A stretch of 44,972 nucleotides of DNA from Sphingomonadales bacterium BRH_c42 (GCA_001516125.1 LOEX01000010.1:1-44972); one strand, 5' to 3'. Positions 26,217 to 36,871 are shown, numbered from the stretch's first letter. Program-made: numbers and translations. Notes: generated from the sequence alone by a model not told the origin.

Positions 26217-27118
26217 TCGCTTGCATCCTCGGGAGCGAAGTCCTTGTCAGGCGAGGAGCGCAATGCCTCGACGGCTTCGGCGATCCAGATGTCCTCGACC
26301 AGCACCGCGGTCGCCGCAGCGGGATCGGCAACGATCCTGGCAACTCCGCCATCAGGGGTAACTTCATCGAGTATGGCGGCGGCGATCCCGGGACGGAAAT
26401 AACCGCCCGCGCCGCTGGTTACGAAGAGGTCGCCCGGCTTGAGTGGATTGATGCCGAGATTGAGCAGGCGGATCCGCAACTTTCCGTCACCACGCCCTTC
26501 GGCAAAGGCCACCAGTTGATCGCCCGCGCGCTTGACCGGAAGCACGCTTTCGCTGTCGGATAGCAACATCACCCGGGCGCTGCTGCTTCCGACTTCCAGC
26601 ACGCGCCCGATTACGCCTTGGGCCGAGCGTACCGGCATGCCGGGCGCGACCCCGTCGCGCGCGCCTGCCTCAAGATAGGCGAAACGGCGTCCGCTGGTCG
26701 ATGAGGAACCGACCAGGCGCGCCACCGCGACCGTTTGCCCCCCCGTCTCCCCGAGATCGAGCAGCGCCTTGAGCTCGCGGTTTTGCTGTTCGAGCGCCTT
26801 TGCCTCGCCGAGCCTGATCCGGGCCAGTTCGACCTCGCGGCGCAGTGCGGCATTCTGGCTCCCCGCGCGCCAGTAGGCAGCAATCCCGTCAAGAATGCCG
26901 CCAGATGCGGCACGGGTTCTGGCCGCGCCCGTGCCAGCAGGCGCCACGGCATCGGATGCGGCCATTCGCAGACCCGAAAAGGCGGAAGGGCTCAGCAATG
27001 ACGCTGCCAGCAAAAATGCCCCCAGCAGCGCGCCGAGCGCTGCCAGTGCATAGCCGGTGAACAGAGAGTATTGCGCCCTGCGCGAATGGCCCGAGCGCCG
27101 GGAAGAAATCGGCGCCAT
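26213..27118 (-). CDS. mreC: Rod-shape-determining protein MreC
   Basis: A 301-residue bitopic protein with one membrane segment (about 20-45), a coiled-coil-like region (AALRREVELARIRLGEAKAL) and a periplasmic beta domain (ARLVGSSSTSGRRFAYLEAG, VGSSSARVMLLSD, VTSGAGGYFRPGIAAAILDE). It links MreB to PBP2 and RodA. It starts 12 bp after mreB. Confidence 0.93.
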   Translation of the reverse strand: MAPISSRRSGHSRRAQYSLFTGYALAALGALLGAFLLAASLLSPSAFSGLRMAASDAVAPAGTGAARTRAASGGILDGIAAYWRAGSQNAALRREVELARIRLGEAKALEQQNRELKALLDLGETGGQTVAVARLVGSSSTSGRRFAYLEAGARDGVAPGMPVRSAQGVIGRVLEVGSSSARVMLLSDSESVLPVKRAGDQLVAFAEGRGDGKLRIRLLNLGINPLKPGDLFVTSGAGGYFRPGIAAAILDEVTPDGGVARIVADPAAATAVLVEDIWIAEAVEALRSSPDKDFAPEDASE

Positions 27119-27130
27119 GTCCCCGCTTCC

Positions 27131-28363
<1,233 letters not shown>

Positions 28364-30115
28364 ATGCCCCCGATCCGCCGCCTTCCCGAAAGCCTGATCA
28401 ATCGCATCGCTGCGGGCGAGGTGGTGGAAAGGCCTGCTGCCGCGCTCAAGGAAATCCTTGAAAACGCTATCGACGCGGGTGCACGGCGGATCGATGTGAA
28501 GCTGGGCGAAGGCGGTCTGGGCAGCATCGAGATTACCGATGATGGCTGCGGCATGGACGCGGACGAAATGGCGCTGGCGCTGGAGCGCCACGCCACCTCC
28601 AAACTTCCCGATGACGCCATCGAGCAAGTGGCAACGCTGGGTTTTCGCGGCGAAGCGCTCCCCTCGATCGCCAGCGTCGCCCGTCTCACCCTCGAAAGCC
28701 GTGCGCAAGGATCGGCCTCTGGCTGGACGAAGGTGATCGATCACGGCGATCTGGTGCGCGAAGGGCCCGCCGCGCTGCCCCCGGGCACCCGCGTCCGCGT
28801 TGAAGGATTGTTCGCCAAGGTGCCCGCCCGGCGCAAGTTCCTGCGCAGCGCCCGCAGCGAATACGCCGCCTGTCTCGACGTGGTGCGCCGGCTTGCCATG
28901 GCCCGGCCAGAGATCGCCTTCTCGCTCGAGCATGACGGCCGGCGCGTGTTCAGCTTGCAGGATGGCGAAGCGCTCACCGACCGTGTGGCGGGCATCATCG
29001 CGCGCGAACTGAAGGACAACGGAGTCAGCATCGATCTGGAGCGCGGCTCCATGCGGCTTTCGGGCGTTGCCGGTTTGCCTACCTACAATCGCGGTGTGGC
29101 CGATCATCAGTATCTGTTCGTCAATGGCCGTCCCGTAAAGGACCGGCTGCTGGTCGGCGCGGTGCGCGGTGCCTATTCAGATATGCTGGCACGCGATCGG
29201 CACGCGGTGCTCGCGCTGTTCCTCGACCTGCCACCCGAAGAGGTCGATGTAAACGTCCATCCGGCCAAGACAGAAGTGCGCTTTCGCGACCCCGCCGCAG
29301 TGCGCGGCTTCATCGTGTCGGGCCTCAGACAGGCGCTGGCGACGGGGGACCGCAGGAGTGCGCAGGGGCCGGACCGCGCGGCGATGGGGCGGTGGCAGAA
29401 GGAGCCCCTACACCCCTCACCTTCAGGGGAGGGGCTCATGTTACGCGAAGCATCGCTCGCTTTCGCCCAGTCAGGGGGAATGCTTTCGGGCCGTGCCGAG
29501 CAAGCTGCGCCGCTGCCGGAGCAAGAAAGGGACTTTCCGCTTGGCATTGCGCGCGGGCAGGTCGCCAATACCTATATCGTCGCCGAGGCAGCCGACGGGC
29601 TGGTGCTGGTCGATCAGCATGCAGCGCACGAACGGCTCGTGCTCGAGCGGTTGCGCGCTGCGGGGGCGGGGGAGGCGGTGGCCCGCTCGCAGGCACTGCT
29701 GGTTCCCGATGTTGTCGAACTGGACGAGGCCGATTGCGACCGGCTCGAAGCGGCGGCGGAAGGTTTTGCGCAATTCGGGCTGGCTATCGAGCGGTTTGGT
29801 CCGGGCGCGATGCTGGTGCGCGCGCTGCCGCATGTGCTGGCCAAGGCCGATCCCGCGGCACTGCTGACCGACCTTGCGGATGATATTGCCAAGCACGGGC
29901 AGGCGCTGTTGCTTGAGGAAAAGATAGAGCATGTGCTGGCCACCATGGCCTGCCACGGATCGGTTCGGGCAGGGCGGGTATTATCTGTGGTCGAGATGAA
30001 TGCGCTGCTGCGCGAGATGGAGCGCACCCCGCGTTCGGGCCAGTGCAACCACGGCCGCCCGACATGGGTGAAGCTGTCGATGAGCGACGTGGAAAAGCTG
30101 TTCGGCCGGCATTGA
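28364..30115 (+). CDS. mutL: DNA mismatch repair protein MutL
   Basis: A 583-residue GHKL ATPase. N-terminal motifs: ILENAIDAGA, DDGCGM, GFRGEALPSI. The C-terminal half has the endonuclease signature DQHAAHERLVLE and QCNHGRPTW, so this MutL likely nicks DNA, as in bacteria lacking MutH. The linker (about 346-358) encodes a palindromic repeat (PLHPSPSGEGL). The ORF is open to 28250, but ATG 28364 gives the family start MPPIRRLPESLINRIAAGEV. Its ribosome-binding site is weak (GGA). Confidence 0.95.
   Translation: MPPIRRLPESLINRIAAGEVVERPAAALKEILENAIDAGARRIDVKLGEGGLGSIEITDDGCGMDADEMALALERHATSKLPDDAIEQVATLGFRGEALPSIASVARLTLESRAQGSASGWTKVIDHGDLVREGPAALPPGTRVRVEGLFAKVPARRKFLRSARSEYAACLDVVRRLAMARPEIAFSLEHDGRRVFSLQDGEALTDRVAGIIARELKDNGVSIDLERGSMRLSGVAGLPTYNRGVADHQYLFVNGRPVKDRLLVGAVRGAYSDMLARDRHAVLALFLDLPPEEVDVNVHPAKTEVRFRDPAAVRGFIVSGLRQALATGDRRSAQGPDRAAMGRWQKEPLHPSPSGEGLMLREASLAFAQSGGMLSGRAEQAAPLPEQERDFPLGIARGQVANTYIVAEAADGLVLVDQHAAHERLVLERLRAAGAGEAVARSQALLVPDVVELDEADCDRLEAAAEGFAQFGLAIERFGPGAMLVRALPHVLAKADPAALLTDLADDIAKHGQALLLEEKIEHVLATMACHGSVRAGRVLSVVEMNALLREMERTPRSGQCNHGRPTWVKLSMSDVEKLFGRH
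29403..29436. repeat. Palindromic repeat inside mutL
   Basis: AGCCCCT ... CCCCT, 7-base loop, AGGGG-AGGGGCT: a hairpin with a 3-base bulge, translated in frame as PLHPSPSGEGL. The sequence resembles the CCCCTCCC/GGGAGGGG repeats of sphingomonad intergenic DNA and the element in glyS. Confidence 0.6.
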
Positions 30116-30261
30116 GGTTAAATTGGCGATGTCCGATAACGACGACAAAGCTGCCCTCGGCTTCTCGAAGTTAGCCGCGCTACGCGGAAATAACAGGCAG
30201 CCTTGCTTCATTCGGGCTGGGGTAATCCAAGGGTTAGGCCAAGCCTGGCAGCGACTACAGC

Positions 30262-31341
30262 CTAGATCGCTTCGACGAGATGGACGAGTTCAGCCTGCCT
30301 GTGAACTCCCGTCTTGAAGAAGATAGCCTCGAGGTGAGTGCGGATCGTGCTCGGCGAAACCCCGCATCGTTTGGCGATCTCAGATCTTCCTCCTCCAGCG
30401 CACGCCTCAACTGCAACTCTGGTTTCCGCTGGTGTTAACGAGTATGCATTCACCAAGCGTTGCATCTTCTCTCGCTGCACCTCTTCGAGCGAGATCAACC
30501 AGATCAAAGCTGCTGGCCGATCGATTACGACAGGGCCATAATCGGTTCTCGGGGAGCACGGAATGACAGTCAGTCGTACAGGCGACCCATGACCCTCGCG
30601 TAGGTCAATGTGCCCCCCGTCGGTCAATGAGATAGCACGGTGAAGCAGCCCTTTAAGGGGTCCCGGTGCGATCCGTCCCATGGCCCGGTCTGCCACGAGC
30701 AGTCCAAGTGCATTCAGGCGAACAAGTGTGGCCCCGTCCGCGTGGAGCACCACACCAGATCGGTCTACGACAGCAAAGCCGGAGCCAGGCCCGCCATCGC
30801 CATGACTCGTCGCGAGCCGACCCAGCTGGAGACGGCGAAGTATCATCACTGATCGCGACACGTGTTCGACGATGCCCTCGAACATCTTCTTTTCGGCGGA
30901 TGTAAAGCCAAGTCGGGACTGCGGAGCGTGGACGGTGATCGAGGCGGTGGCGTGCCCGTCTGACACTACGTTTGCCGCAAAGGATCCGCCGCCTACACCC
31001 ATCGGCAACCACCATTCGTTGTAGAAGTCGGTACGCTTGAGCCAGTCGACGTCGAAGAAGTCTTCGTAGGTCAGCACCTGCCCGACCGGAAATTTCTCGA
31101 GTCGCCCGGCCAGGGAGAAATCCTTTTGCCAATGGGAAAAGAATGCTTCGCGATCTTCCTCGCGCCACTTCGGCGTTATCGCTTGGGCGACGCCGCTATA
31201 GGGATCGATAATCGCGAAGTTGCTTTGCTCGCAATTCATGGCGCTAGCAATTCGAGTCAACATCGTCGGCCATTCTGCAGGATCAAGCGCAGCATCGTAA
31301 ATACTGCGCACCAGCTGGTCTCGTTCTTTCTCCCGCATCAT
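30262..31341 (-). CDS. LuxR-type HTH transcriptional regulator with unknown sensor domain
   Basis: A 359-residue protein. The C-terminal 60 residues form a LuxR/FixJ helix-turn-helix (YSLTPAETRVAVEACAGGG, SEIAKRCGVSPSTIRTHLEA, FFKTGVHRQAELV). The N-terminal 290 residues (IYDAALDPAEWPTMLTRIAS onward) form a sensor region seen in stand-alone alphaproteobacterial LuxR proteins; it is not the AHL-binding domain. No synthase or partner is adjacent. The start has GGTGAG five bases before ATG 31341; a second ATG follows at once. Between mutL and this gene (30116-30261) I see no gene. Confidence 0.87.
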   Translation of the reverse strand: MMREKERDQLVRSIYDAALDPAEWPTMLTRIASAMNCEQSNFAIIDPYSGVAQAITPKWREEDREAFFSHWQKDFSLAGRLEKFPVGQVLTYEDFFDVDWLKRTDFYNEWWLPMGVGGGSFAANVVSDGHATASITVHAPQSRLGFTSAEKKMFEGIVEHVSRSVMILRRLQLGRLATSHGDGGPGSGFAVVDRSGVVLHADGATLVRLNALGLLVADRAMGRIAPGPLKGLLHRAISLTDGGHIDLREGHGSPVRLTVIPCSPRTDYGPVVIDRPAALIWLISLEEVQREKMQRLVNAYSLTPAETRVAVEACAGGGRSEIAKRCGVSPSTIRTHLEAIFFKTGVHRQAELVHLVEAI

Positions 31342-31543
31342 GCAATCTCACCAGAAGCCGTGCCTGAGCCATATACCATGCGGGAAATAAAGCTGCATCC
31401 GACATTCGTCCGATGTGCTTCCAATTCCTGGCAGGTATTCTCCCTCTAGCGCCTATCCGTGCGCTTACGCGCCTTAGGTTCGTTGCGGGGCGGCCAAGGA
31501 GGCGGATGCGAAACTGACCGCCTCGCCAATGGGGAGAACCATA

Positions 31544-31927
31544 ATGCGAAAGTCCATCATTACGGCAACTTTAATTTCCGCAGCCTTGCTGAGCGCACCC
31601 CTAGCCGCAGAAGACCAGAAGCGGGCTGTCGTCATGGAAGGCTCGTCAGAGCCTCTGCCGACAAGAGTCGTGCGATTCGCAGATTTAAACCTCAGGGCAC
31701 CTGAGGGTCAGGCGGCACTTCACAAACGGATCAAGCGAGCCATTGCTTCGCTATGCGATGTTTCGATGAGCACGGTCGCACTGTACCAACAGATGTGGCA
31801 CCGCAAGTGCACCCGCCACACTGCGGCCGCCGTTGCTCCGCGGGTGGCTTACGTCATTGAACGTGCAAATCTCCGGGGAAACACCCTCGCAATGGGAGAA
31901 GCGCTGACAATTTCGTTAGCGCCTTGA
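31544..31927 (+). CDS. UrcA-family periplasmic protein
   Basis: A 127-residue protein with a signal peptide (SIITATLISAALLSAPLAA) and a UrcA domain: VVRFADLNLRAPEGQAALHK, RIKRAIASLCDVSM, and a second Cys in HRKCTRHTA; the two Cys may form a disulfide. UrcA proteins are small exported proteins of sphingomonads and caulobacters with unknown function. The ATG at 31544 has GGGGAG seven bases upstream; an ORF start 15 bases earlier is less likely. Confidence 0.85.
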   Translation: MRKSIITATLISAALLSAPLAAEDQKRAVVMEGSSEPLPTRVVRFADLNLRAPEGQAALHKRIKRAIASLCDVSMSTVALYQQMWHRKCTRHTAAAVAPRVAYVIERANLRGNTLAMGEALTISLAP

Positions 31928-31948
31928 CCTTTCGCCCCAGCGGCTCGC

Positions 31949-31974
31949 GGTGGATCGCGGTTTTCCGATCCACC
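31949..31974. terminator. Hairpin after urcA
   Basis: GGTGGATCG / CGATCCACC, a perfect 9-bp stem with an 8-base loop, 22 bp after the urcA stop and between it and the convergent maoC gene. No T-run follows the stem, so termination is likely but not certain. Confidence 0.45.
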
Positions 31975-32030
31975 ACAAGTTGCCTCGGCTGGCCGAAGCT
32001 GATGGTCCGCTCCCCACCCAAAAGCCGACC

Positions 32031-32495
32031 TCACCCCTCAATTGGCGCCCTCGGCTCCCGCACTTCGATCATCCCGTTCGAGGTCATTTCGAGAACCACC
32101 TCGTCATGCTGGTTGAACACCTGCACGCGGCTTTTGAACAGGCCCAACTCGGGGCGCGAGGCGCTGCGGCGCTTTTCGAGCAATTCGGTTTCAACGCGCA
32201 GCGTATCACCGGGATAGACAGGCTTCTTCCACCTCAGGCTGTCCATCCCCGGCGAGCCGAGCCCTGCCTGACGGTTGGCCTTGAGGTTTTCCACCATCAT
32301 CGCCATGGTCATTGCGCATGTGTGCCAACCGCTGGCCGAAAGCCTGCCGAAATGCGTTTTCGCGGCAGCCTCGTCGTCGAGATGGAATGGCTGCGGATCG
32401 TATTTGCTGGCGAATTCGATCACTTCCTCGCGCGTGACTTCGTAGCTCCCGAACCGCGAAACGCCGCCGACTTCCAAGTCCTCGAAATACTGCAT
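32031..32495 (-). CDS. MaoC-like hotdog-fold dehydratase
   Basis: A 154-residue hotdog-fold protein. Features: MQYFEDLEVGGVSRFGSYEV, the catalytic Asp-His region FASKYDPQPFHLDDEAA, and HFGRLSASGWHTCAMTM. MaoC enzymes hydrate enoyl-CoA thioesters. It follows ychF with a 7-bp gap, so the two are co-transcribed; no fatty acid gene is nearby, and the substrate is unknown. Confidence 0.9.
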   Translation of the reverse strand: MQYFEDLEVGGVSRFGSYEVTREEVIEFASKYDPQPFHLDDEAAAKTHFGRLSASGWHTCAMTMAMMVENLKANRQAGLGSPGMDSLRWKKPVYPGDTLRVETELLEKRRSASRPELGLFKSRVQVFNQHDEVVLEMTSNGMIEVREPRAPIEG

Positions 32496-32502
32496 TTACG
32501 CC

Positions 32503-33603
32503 TCACACGTTGAATTTGAAGTGTAGCACGTCGCCGTCCTGCACCAGGTATTCCTTGCCTTCCTGACGCAGCTTGCCTGCTTCGCGTGCGCCGCTTTCAC
32601 CGCCCAGCGTGACGTAATCGTCGAAGGCAATGGTTTCCGCGCGGATGAATCCGCGCTCGAAATCGGTGTGGATTTCACCCGCCGCCTGCGGGGCCTTTGC
32701 GCCCATGTGGAAAGTCCACGCGCGCGCTTCCTTGGGGCCGACGGTGAAGAAGGTCTTGAGGCCCAGCAATTCGTATCCGGCGCGGATCACACGCGAGAGG
32801 CCGGTTTCCGCCAGGCCCAGCGATGCGAGATACTCCTCGCGCTCGCCCGATTCCATTCCGACCAGCTCCGCCTCGATCGCGGCGGATACCACCACTGCTT
32901 GCGCGCCTTCCGCCTTCGCCTTTTCGAACACGCTGGCGGATAACGCATTGCCGGTTGCCGCATCCTCTTCAGCGACATTGCAGACATAGAGCACCGGCTT
33001 GGCGGTCAGCAGTTGCGCCTGCGCGAACAGCCGCGCTTCCTCTTCGTCCTTCGGCTCGGTCAGCCGCGCGGGCTTGCCTTCGCGCAGCAGGTCGAGCGCC
33101 TGGCCCAGCACGCTGGCCAGCGCCTTCGCTTCCTTGTCGCCGCCGGTTGCCTTCTTGGCGGCCGCCGGTACGCGCTTTTCCAGGCTGTCGAGATCGGCCA
33201 GCATCAGCTCGGTTTCGACCACTTCGGCATCGGCAATCGGATCGACTGTGTTGGCGACATGCTGAATGTCGTCATCCTCGAAGCATCGCAGCACATGGAC
33301 GATGGCATCAACCTCGCGGATGTTGCCGAGGAACTGGTTGCCAAGGCCCTCGCCCTTGCTCGCACCCTTTACCAGCCCCGCGATGTCGACAAAGCCGAGC
33401 TGGGTCGGGATGATCTTGGCCGAACCCGAAATGCCGGCCAACCGCTCAAGCCGATCATCGGGCACAGCGACCTGGCCGACATTGGGCTCGATCGTGCAAA
33501 AGGGATAGTTCGCAGCCTGCGCGGCCTGCGTCTCGGTCAATGCATTGAAAAGGGTGGACTTGCCGACATTGGGCAAGCCGACGATCCCGCAACGGAAACC
33601 CAT
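32503..33603 (-). CDS. ychF: Ribosome-binding P-loop ATPase YchF
   Basis: A 366-residue Obg-family protein that prefers ATP. P-loop [14 protein letters not shown], switch [22 protein letters not shown], a nucleotide-base motif in the NMSE region degenerated to YVCNVAEED, and the C-terminal TGS-like domain ([25 protein letters not shown]). It binds ribosomes and takes part in oxidative-stress response. Two ATGs are adjacent; the second (33603) has a better-spaced GGAG. Confidence 0.96.
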   Translation of the reverse strand: MGFRCGIVGLPNVGKSTLFNALTETQAAQAANYPFCTIEPNVGQVAVPDDRLERLAGISGSAKIIPTQLGFVDIAGLVKGASKGEGLGNQFLGNIREVDAIVHVLRCFEDDDIQHVANTVDPIADAEVVETELMLADLDSLEKRVPAAAKKATGGDKEAKALASVLGQALDLLREGKPARLTEPKDEEEARLFAQAQLLTAKPVLYVCNVAEEDAATGNALSASVFEKAKAEGAQAVVVSAAIEAELVGMESGEREEYLASLGLAETGLSRVIRAGYELLGLKTFFTVGPKEARAWTFHMGAKAPQAAGEIHTDFERGFIRAETIAFDDYVTLGGESGAREAGKLRQEGKEYLVQDGDVLHFKFNV

Positions 33604-33731
33604 CATATACTCCGGTTTAATGGTGTGGCGCGCGCCTTAGCGGTTCGGCAGTCGGCTGACCAGCCTGAGAACGCGCAAGTTCAAACCCTTTGCTCCGCGC
33701 GGACCAGCGGGCCAAGCGCGGGCGAACGGGA

Positions 33732-33851
33732 TCAGGTGAGGACTTCGCGTTCCCGCCAGTGGACGAGCGGCAGATCAAGCAGCGGCGCCAGCGCGCGCGC
33801 GAACGAACTCTTGCCCGAACCGCAGGGGCCGATGACAAGAACACGCTGCAT
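33732..33851 (-). pseudogene. Truncated P-loop kinase-like ORF (FlaR/adenylate kinase type)
   Basis: A 39-codon frame reading [36 protein letters not shown] and then a stop. The Walker A GPCGSGKS and the following helix match small adenylate-kinase-like topology-modulation proteins of about 170 residues, but everything after residue 33 is missing. The remaining sequence to ychF shows no continuation in other frames, so the gene is truncated. Confidence 0.55.
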
Positions 33852-33860
33852 GATTGATCG

Positions 33861-34511
33861 CTATTCCTCCGGACCAATCGTTCGCACGACATTGCCCTGA
33901 CCGTCGAGGAAATTGATCGAGCTCGACCCGTCGGAATCGACCTTCAGCATCAGGCGCGGCACGCCGGTGGCATCCTGCAGCATCATCACCGATGCTCGAT
34001 CCATCGATTTGCCGACGAAGACCCGAGGTGCCCCGCCTTCCGAAGGGTCCTTCAAATTTGGTTTGCCGTCTTTCAGCCCGTAAAGCGATGCTCCCGGACG
34101 GTCGGAAATGATCAGCGCGGCAATATCGCGGTCGCCTCCATCCTTTTGCAGCAGTTGGATTGTCTGGTCGTTTTCGTAACGATCGAAGGTCAGGCTGGCC
34201 CCGGCGTCCGGTTTTCCTTCCCGCATCTTTCCGGCCCAGATCAATCCACCGTTTTCGGTTCCTTCGTCGTTGAGGAACAGCAGGCCAGCGGCATGGCGGC
34301 GGTCCGGCCGATCGATTTCCTTGCCCTTGAAGAACGAACCGGGAAACTTGTCGCGCCCGGCGATGACCATGCGGAGCGTGCCATCTGGTTCGCGAATGTT
34401 AATCCGTTCGACGTCGAGCACCTTGGGTTGTGGCCTTGCCGTAGCGACCAGCGAGACCGCCACTCCGATCAACGCGGCGCCAGTAATGATGCCCTGAATG
34501 TATCCCGCCAT
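33861..34511 (-). CDS. Membrane-anchored hypothetical protein with beta-rich repeats
   Basis: A 216-residue protein with one N-terminal membrane segment (YIQGIITGAALIGVAVSLVA) and an exported or cytoplasmic domain with repeating patterns of the kind DGxxRMVIAGRD, AAGLLFLNDEG, GASLTFDRYEN, APRVFVGKS, VPRLMLKVDSDG, SSINFLDGQGNVV. Such short beta-strand repeats suggest a beta-solenoid or propeller-like fold. I do not recognise the family. The ATG at 34511 has GGGAGG five bases upstream. Confidence 0.8.
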   Translation of the reverse strand: MAGYIQGIITGAALIGVAVSLVATARPQPKVLDVERINIREPDGTLRMVIAGRDKFPGSFFKGKEIDRPDRRHAAGLLFLNDEGTENGGLIWAGKMREGKPDAGASLTFDRYENDQTIQLLQKDGGDRDIAALIISDRPGASLYGLKDGKPNLKDPSEGGAPRVFVGKSMDRASVMMLQDATGVPRLMLKVDSDGSSSINFLDGQGNVVRTIGPEE

Positions 34512-34565
34512 ATCGACCTCCCGTGTTAGCGATATAACACGGCAATACATAACTCGGCGACCCGG

Positions 34566-35135
34566 TCAATCCCGCATCCTCAGTGCGACTTCGCTCATGA
34601 AGCGCGCGTCGTCGCCTTTCGCCAGCCATTCGGCCTCGGCCCCGATCGCGCCCAACATGTGCGCCAGATCGTCCTGCTCCGCCTTGGCGTAGTTGCCCAG
34701 CACATGGCCGGTGACCCGGTCCTTGTGCCCGGGATGGCCGATTCCGATCCGCACCCGCCTGAAATCCGGCCCCAGATGTTGGTCGATACTGCGCAGCCCG
34801 TTGTGCCCGGCTGTGCCCCCGCCGCGCTTCACCTTGACCTTGAATGGAGCAAGATCGAGTTCGTCGTGAAACACGGTGAGCGCGTCGCAGCCCAGTTTGT
34901 AGAACCGCAGCGCCTCGCCCACACTGCGCCCGCTTTCGTTCATGAAGGTTGCCGGCTTGAGCAGCAGCACCTTGTGCTGGCCGATTTTCCCTTCCTGCAC
35001 CCAGGCCTGGAATTTCTTCTGCACCGCGCCAAAGCCGTGCATGTCGGCAAGGACATCGGCCGCCATGAAGCCGACATTGTGCCGGTGCATGGCGTAACCC
35101 GGACCGGGATTTCCTAGGCCTACCCAAATTTGCAT
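34566..35135 (-). CDS. pth: Peptidyl-tRNA hydrolase
   Basis: A 189-residue enzyme that frees tRNA from stalled peptidyl-tRNA. Family motifs: WVGLGNPGPGYAMHRHNVGF with the catalytic His, KPATFMNESGRSV, FHDELDLAPF and GGGTAGHNGLRSI. It lies downstream of rplY, a pairing conserved in many bacteria (rplY-pth). A terminator-like hairpin lies between them. Confidence 0.97.
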   Translation of the reverse strand: MQIWVGLGNPGPGYAMHRHNVGFMAADVLADMHGFGAVQKKFQAWVQEGKIGQHKVLLLKPATFMNESGRSVGEALRFYKLGCDALTVFHDELDLAPFKVKVKRGGGTAGHNGLRSIDQHLGPDFRRVRIGIGHPGHKDRVTGHVLGNYAKAEQDDLAHMLGAIGAEAEWLAKGDDARFMSEVALRMRD

Positions 35136-35160
35136 GGAATCCCTGTAGCCACCCCTTGTT

Positions 35161-35199
35161 CAAAAGCAAAACGCCGGACTTTCGCGTGAAAGCCCGGCG
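35161..35199 (-). terminator. Rho-independent terminator after rplY
   Basis: Minus-strand hairpin CGCCGGGCTTTC / GAAAGTCCGGCG with a 4-base loop and one mismatch (inner part CTTTC/GAAAG), followed by TTTTGCTTTT. It lies 27 bp beyond the rplY stop and 26 bp before pth, so pth is partly separated from rplY. Confidence 0.75.
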
Positions 35200-35225
35200 C
35201 CGTGAATTGCCTGAGGAGACGGAGC

Positions 35226-35867
35226 CTATTCGGCTTCGCCTGCGCCCTCTTCAGCTTCAGCTTCGGCCTCGTCGCCAGCAGCAGCTTCGCTGCGCTTGAG
35301 CGCCGAGGGAGCAACCAGCGTGGCGATGGTAAAATCGCGGTCGGTGATCGCACTGGCGCTGCCTTCAGGCAGCTTGACGTGGCTGATATGGATCGAATCG
35401 CCGACTTCGAAGCCGGTGACGTCGATTTCGATCTCGCCGGGGATCTTGTCCGCGTCGCACACCAGTTCCAGCTCGTGGCGGACAATGTTGAGCACGCCGC
35501 CCTTCTTGAGACCGGGCGAAGCCTCTTCATTGACGAAGATAACCGGGACCTGAACATCGACCTTGGCGTCCTTCGACAGGCGCAGAAAATCGACGTGTGT
35601 CGGGCGGTCGTTGACCGGATGGAATGCGACATCCTTGGGCAGGGTGCGCAGCGTCTTGCCGCCCAGCTCGATCATGACGATCGAGTTCATGAAGTGGCCA
35701 GTCATCAACTGACGGACCAGTTCCTTCTGCTCCACATGGATGGGGGTGGGTTCTTCCTTGCCGCCGTAAATCACAGCGGGAACACGGCCACTGCGGCGCA
35801 ATGCACGGGAGGCTCCCTTGCCAACCCGATCGCGCGCCTCGGCCGGAAGGGTCAGAGCATCGCTCAT
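35226..35867 (-). CDS. rplY: 50S ribosomal protein bL25 (Ctc/TL5 form)
   Basis: A 213-residue bL25 of the long Ctc form, with the N-terminal 5S-rRNA-binding domain ([26 protein letters not shown] region) and a C-terminal beta domain ([18 protein letters not shown] onward). The acidic Ala/Glu tail ([12 protein letters not shown]) is typical. It binds 5S rRNA in the large subunit. Followed by a terminator and pth. Confidence 0.95.
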   Translation of the reverse strand: MSDALTLPAEARDRVGKGASRALRRSGRVPAVIYGGKEEPTPIHVEQKELVRQLMTGHFMNSIVMIELGGKTLRTLPKDVAFHPVNDRPTHVDFLRLSKDAKVDVQVPVIFVNEEASPGLKKGGVLNIVRHELELVCDADKIPGEIEIDVTGFEVGDSIHISHVKLPEGSASAITDRDFTIATLVAPSALKRSEAAAGDEAEAEAEEGAGEAE

Positions 35868-35986
35868 CTCGCTTACCTTTCGAATTGCCTGGTTTGATCA
35901 CTCGCGCGCCACACCTCCAGGGATGACCATGGCGCCGAAGCGCGGCCCTTTAGTGATCCCGCCCTGATATGGCAAGTCATTCCTGC

Positions 35987-36871
35987 CTATTGGATGCGGG
36001 CGACGCTGTATCCGCGATGTTCCAGCAAAGCGGGCAGCCCGTCGGGACCAAGCAGGTGCGCCGTGCCAACCGCAATCAACGGTCGCTCACCCGATGCCAG
36101 AATTGCTTCCAATTGCCCGATCCAGGCGCGGTTGCGTGCCACCAGCAGTGCCTCGCGCAGCTCGGGATCCTCCATCAGCCCAGTCGATGCTGCCGTCTCG
36201 AGCGTTCTGGCGTCACCCTTCAACCATGCGCGGCGCAGCCGTTCGGGATCGGCCTCGTTGGCGCGCACTTCCTTCATTACCGCCAGCAGCAGGTCACGCT
36301 GCTCTGCCTCGGGCAGGCCGTCGAAAATGCCCAACTGACGCTGTGCTCCTTCGAATTCGTGCACCTTGCGGTTCGCAAAATCGCGCAGCAGTGCAAGATC
36401 GGCCCCGTTGGCCGCGTCCCCATTGTCGCCAGCCTGCGCCAGAACCAGCGCCGCAGCCCAGGTTTCTACCTCGGAAAAGTCCGCCGCGGTGAGATCGACA
36501 CTCTCGATCAATCCGAACAGTTCGGGGCGGGAACCTGCGGGTACGCGCATGCCGATGTCTGGCAATCCGGGGCTCGTGGCGAGCCGGGTGAAAACTTGCG
36601 CCATGCCATCGCGGTCATTGAGCGCGGCAATTTCGACCACCAGCAGATCGGCCTGATCGATCGCCTGTTCGAGCCGCTGCGTGCGCCATCGCGCGCCATC
36701 GGGCAGCGCGTGGATGGTGCCGAACAGCCAGCCCCTGACGGCGCCTGCATTATCGCGAATTTCCCACAGCAGCGGCGCTGGCGTTTCTGCGTCGGCAGCG
36801 GAATGATCCTGCTTGCAGCCGGTCAGCGCCAGCAACAGCGCCGCCGCAACCAGGCCCCACAGCGGGATCAT
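35987..36871 (-). CDS. TraB/GumN-family lipoprotein
   Basis: A 294-residue TraB/GumN protein. It begins with a lipoprotein signal (AALLLALTGCKQD; lipobox LTGC), then the family hallmark LFGTIHALPDG and the C-terminal LIAVGTAHLLGPDGLPALLE. TraB/GumN proteins have a metalloprotease-like EreA/Tiki fold, and two conserved GxxH motifs fit the active site. It overlaps the upstream paralogue by 4 bp. Confidence 0.9.
   Translation of the reverse strand: MIPLWGLVAAALLLALTGCKQDHSAADAETPAPLLWEIRDNAGAVRGWLFGTIHALPDGARWRTQRLEQAIDQADLLVVEIAALNDRDGMAQVFTRLATSPGLPDIGMRVPAGSRPELFGLIESVDLTAADFSEVETWAAALVLAQAGDNGDAANGADLALLRDFANRKVHEFEGAQRQLGIFDGLPEAEQRDLLLAVMKEVRANEADPERLRRAWLKGDARTLETAASTGLMEDPELREALLVARNRAWIGQLEAILASGERPLIAVGTAHLLGPDGLPALLEHRGYSVARIQ

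Noticed and set aside
30123-30317. Small plus-strand ORF after mutL (MAMSDNDDKAALGFSKLAAL start)
   Set aside because: No family pattern, no good ribosome-binding site, and its 3' part overlaps the LuxR-type gene.
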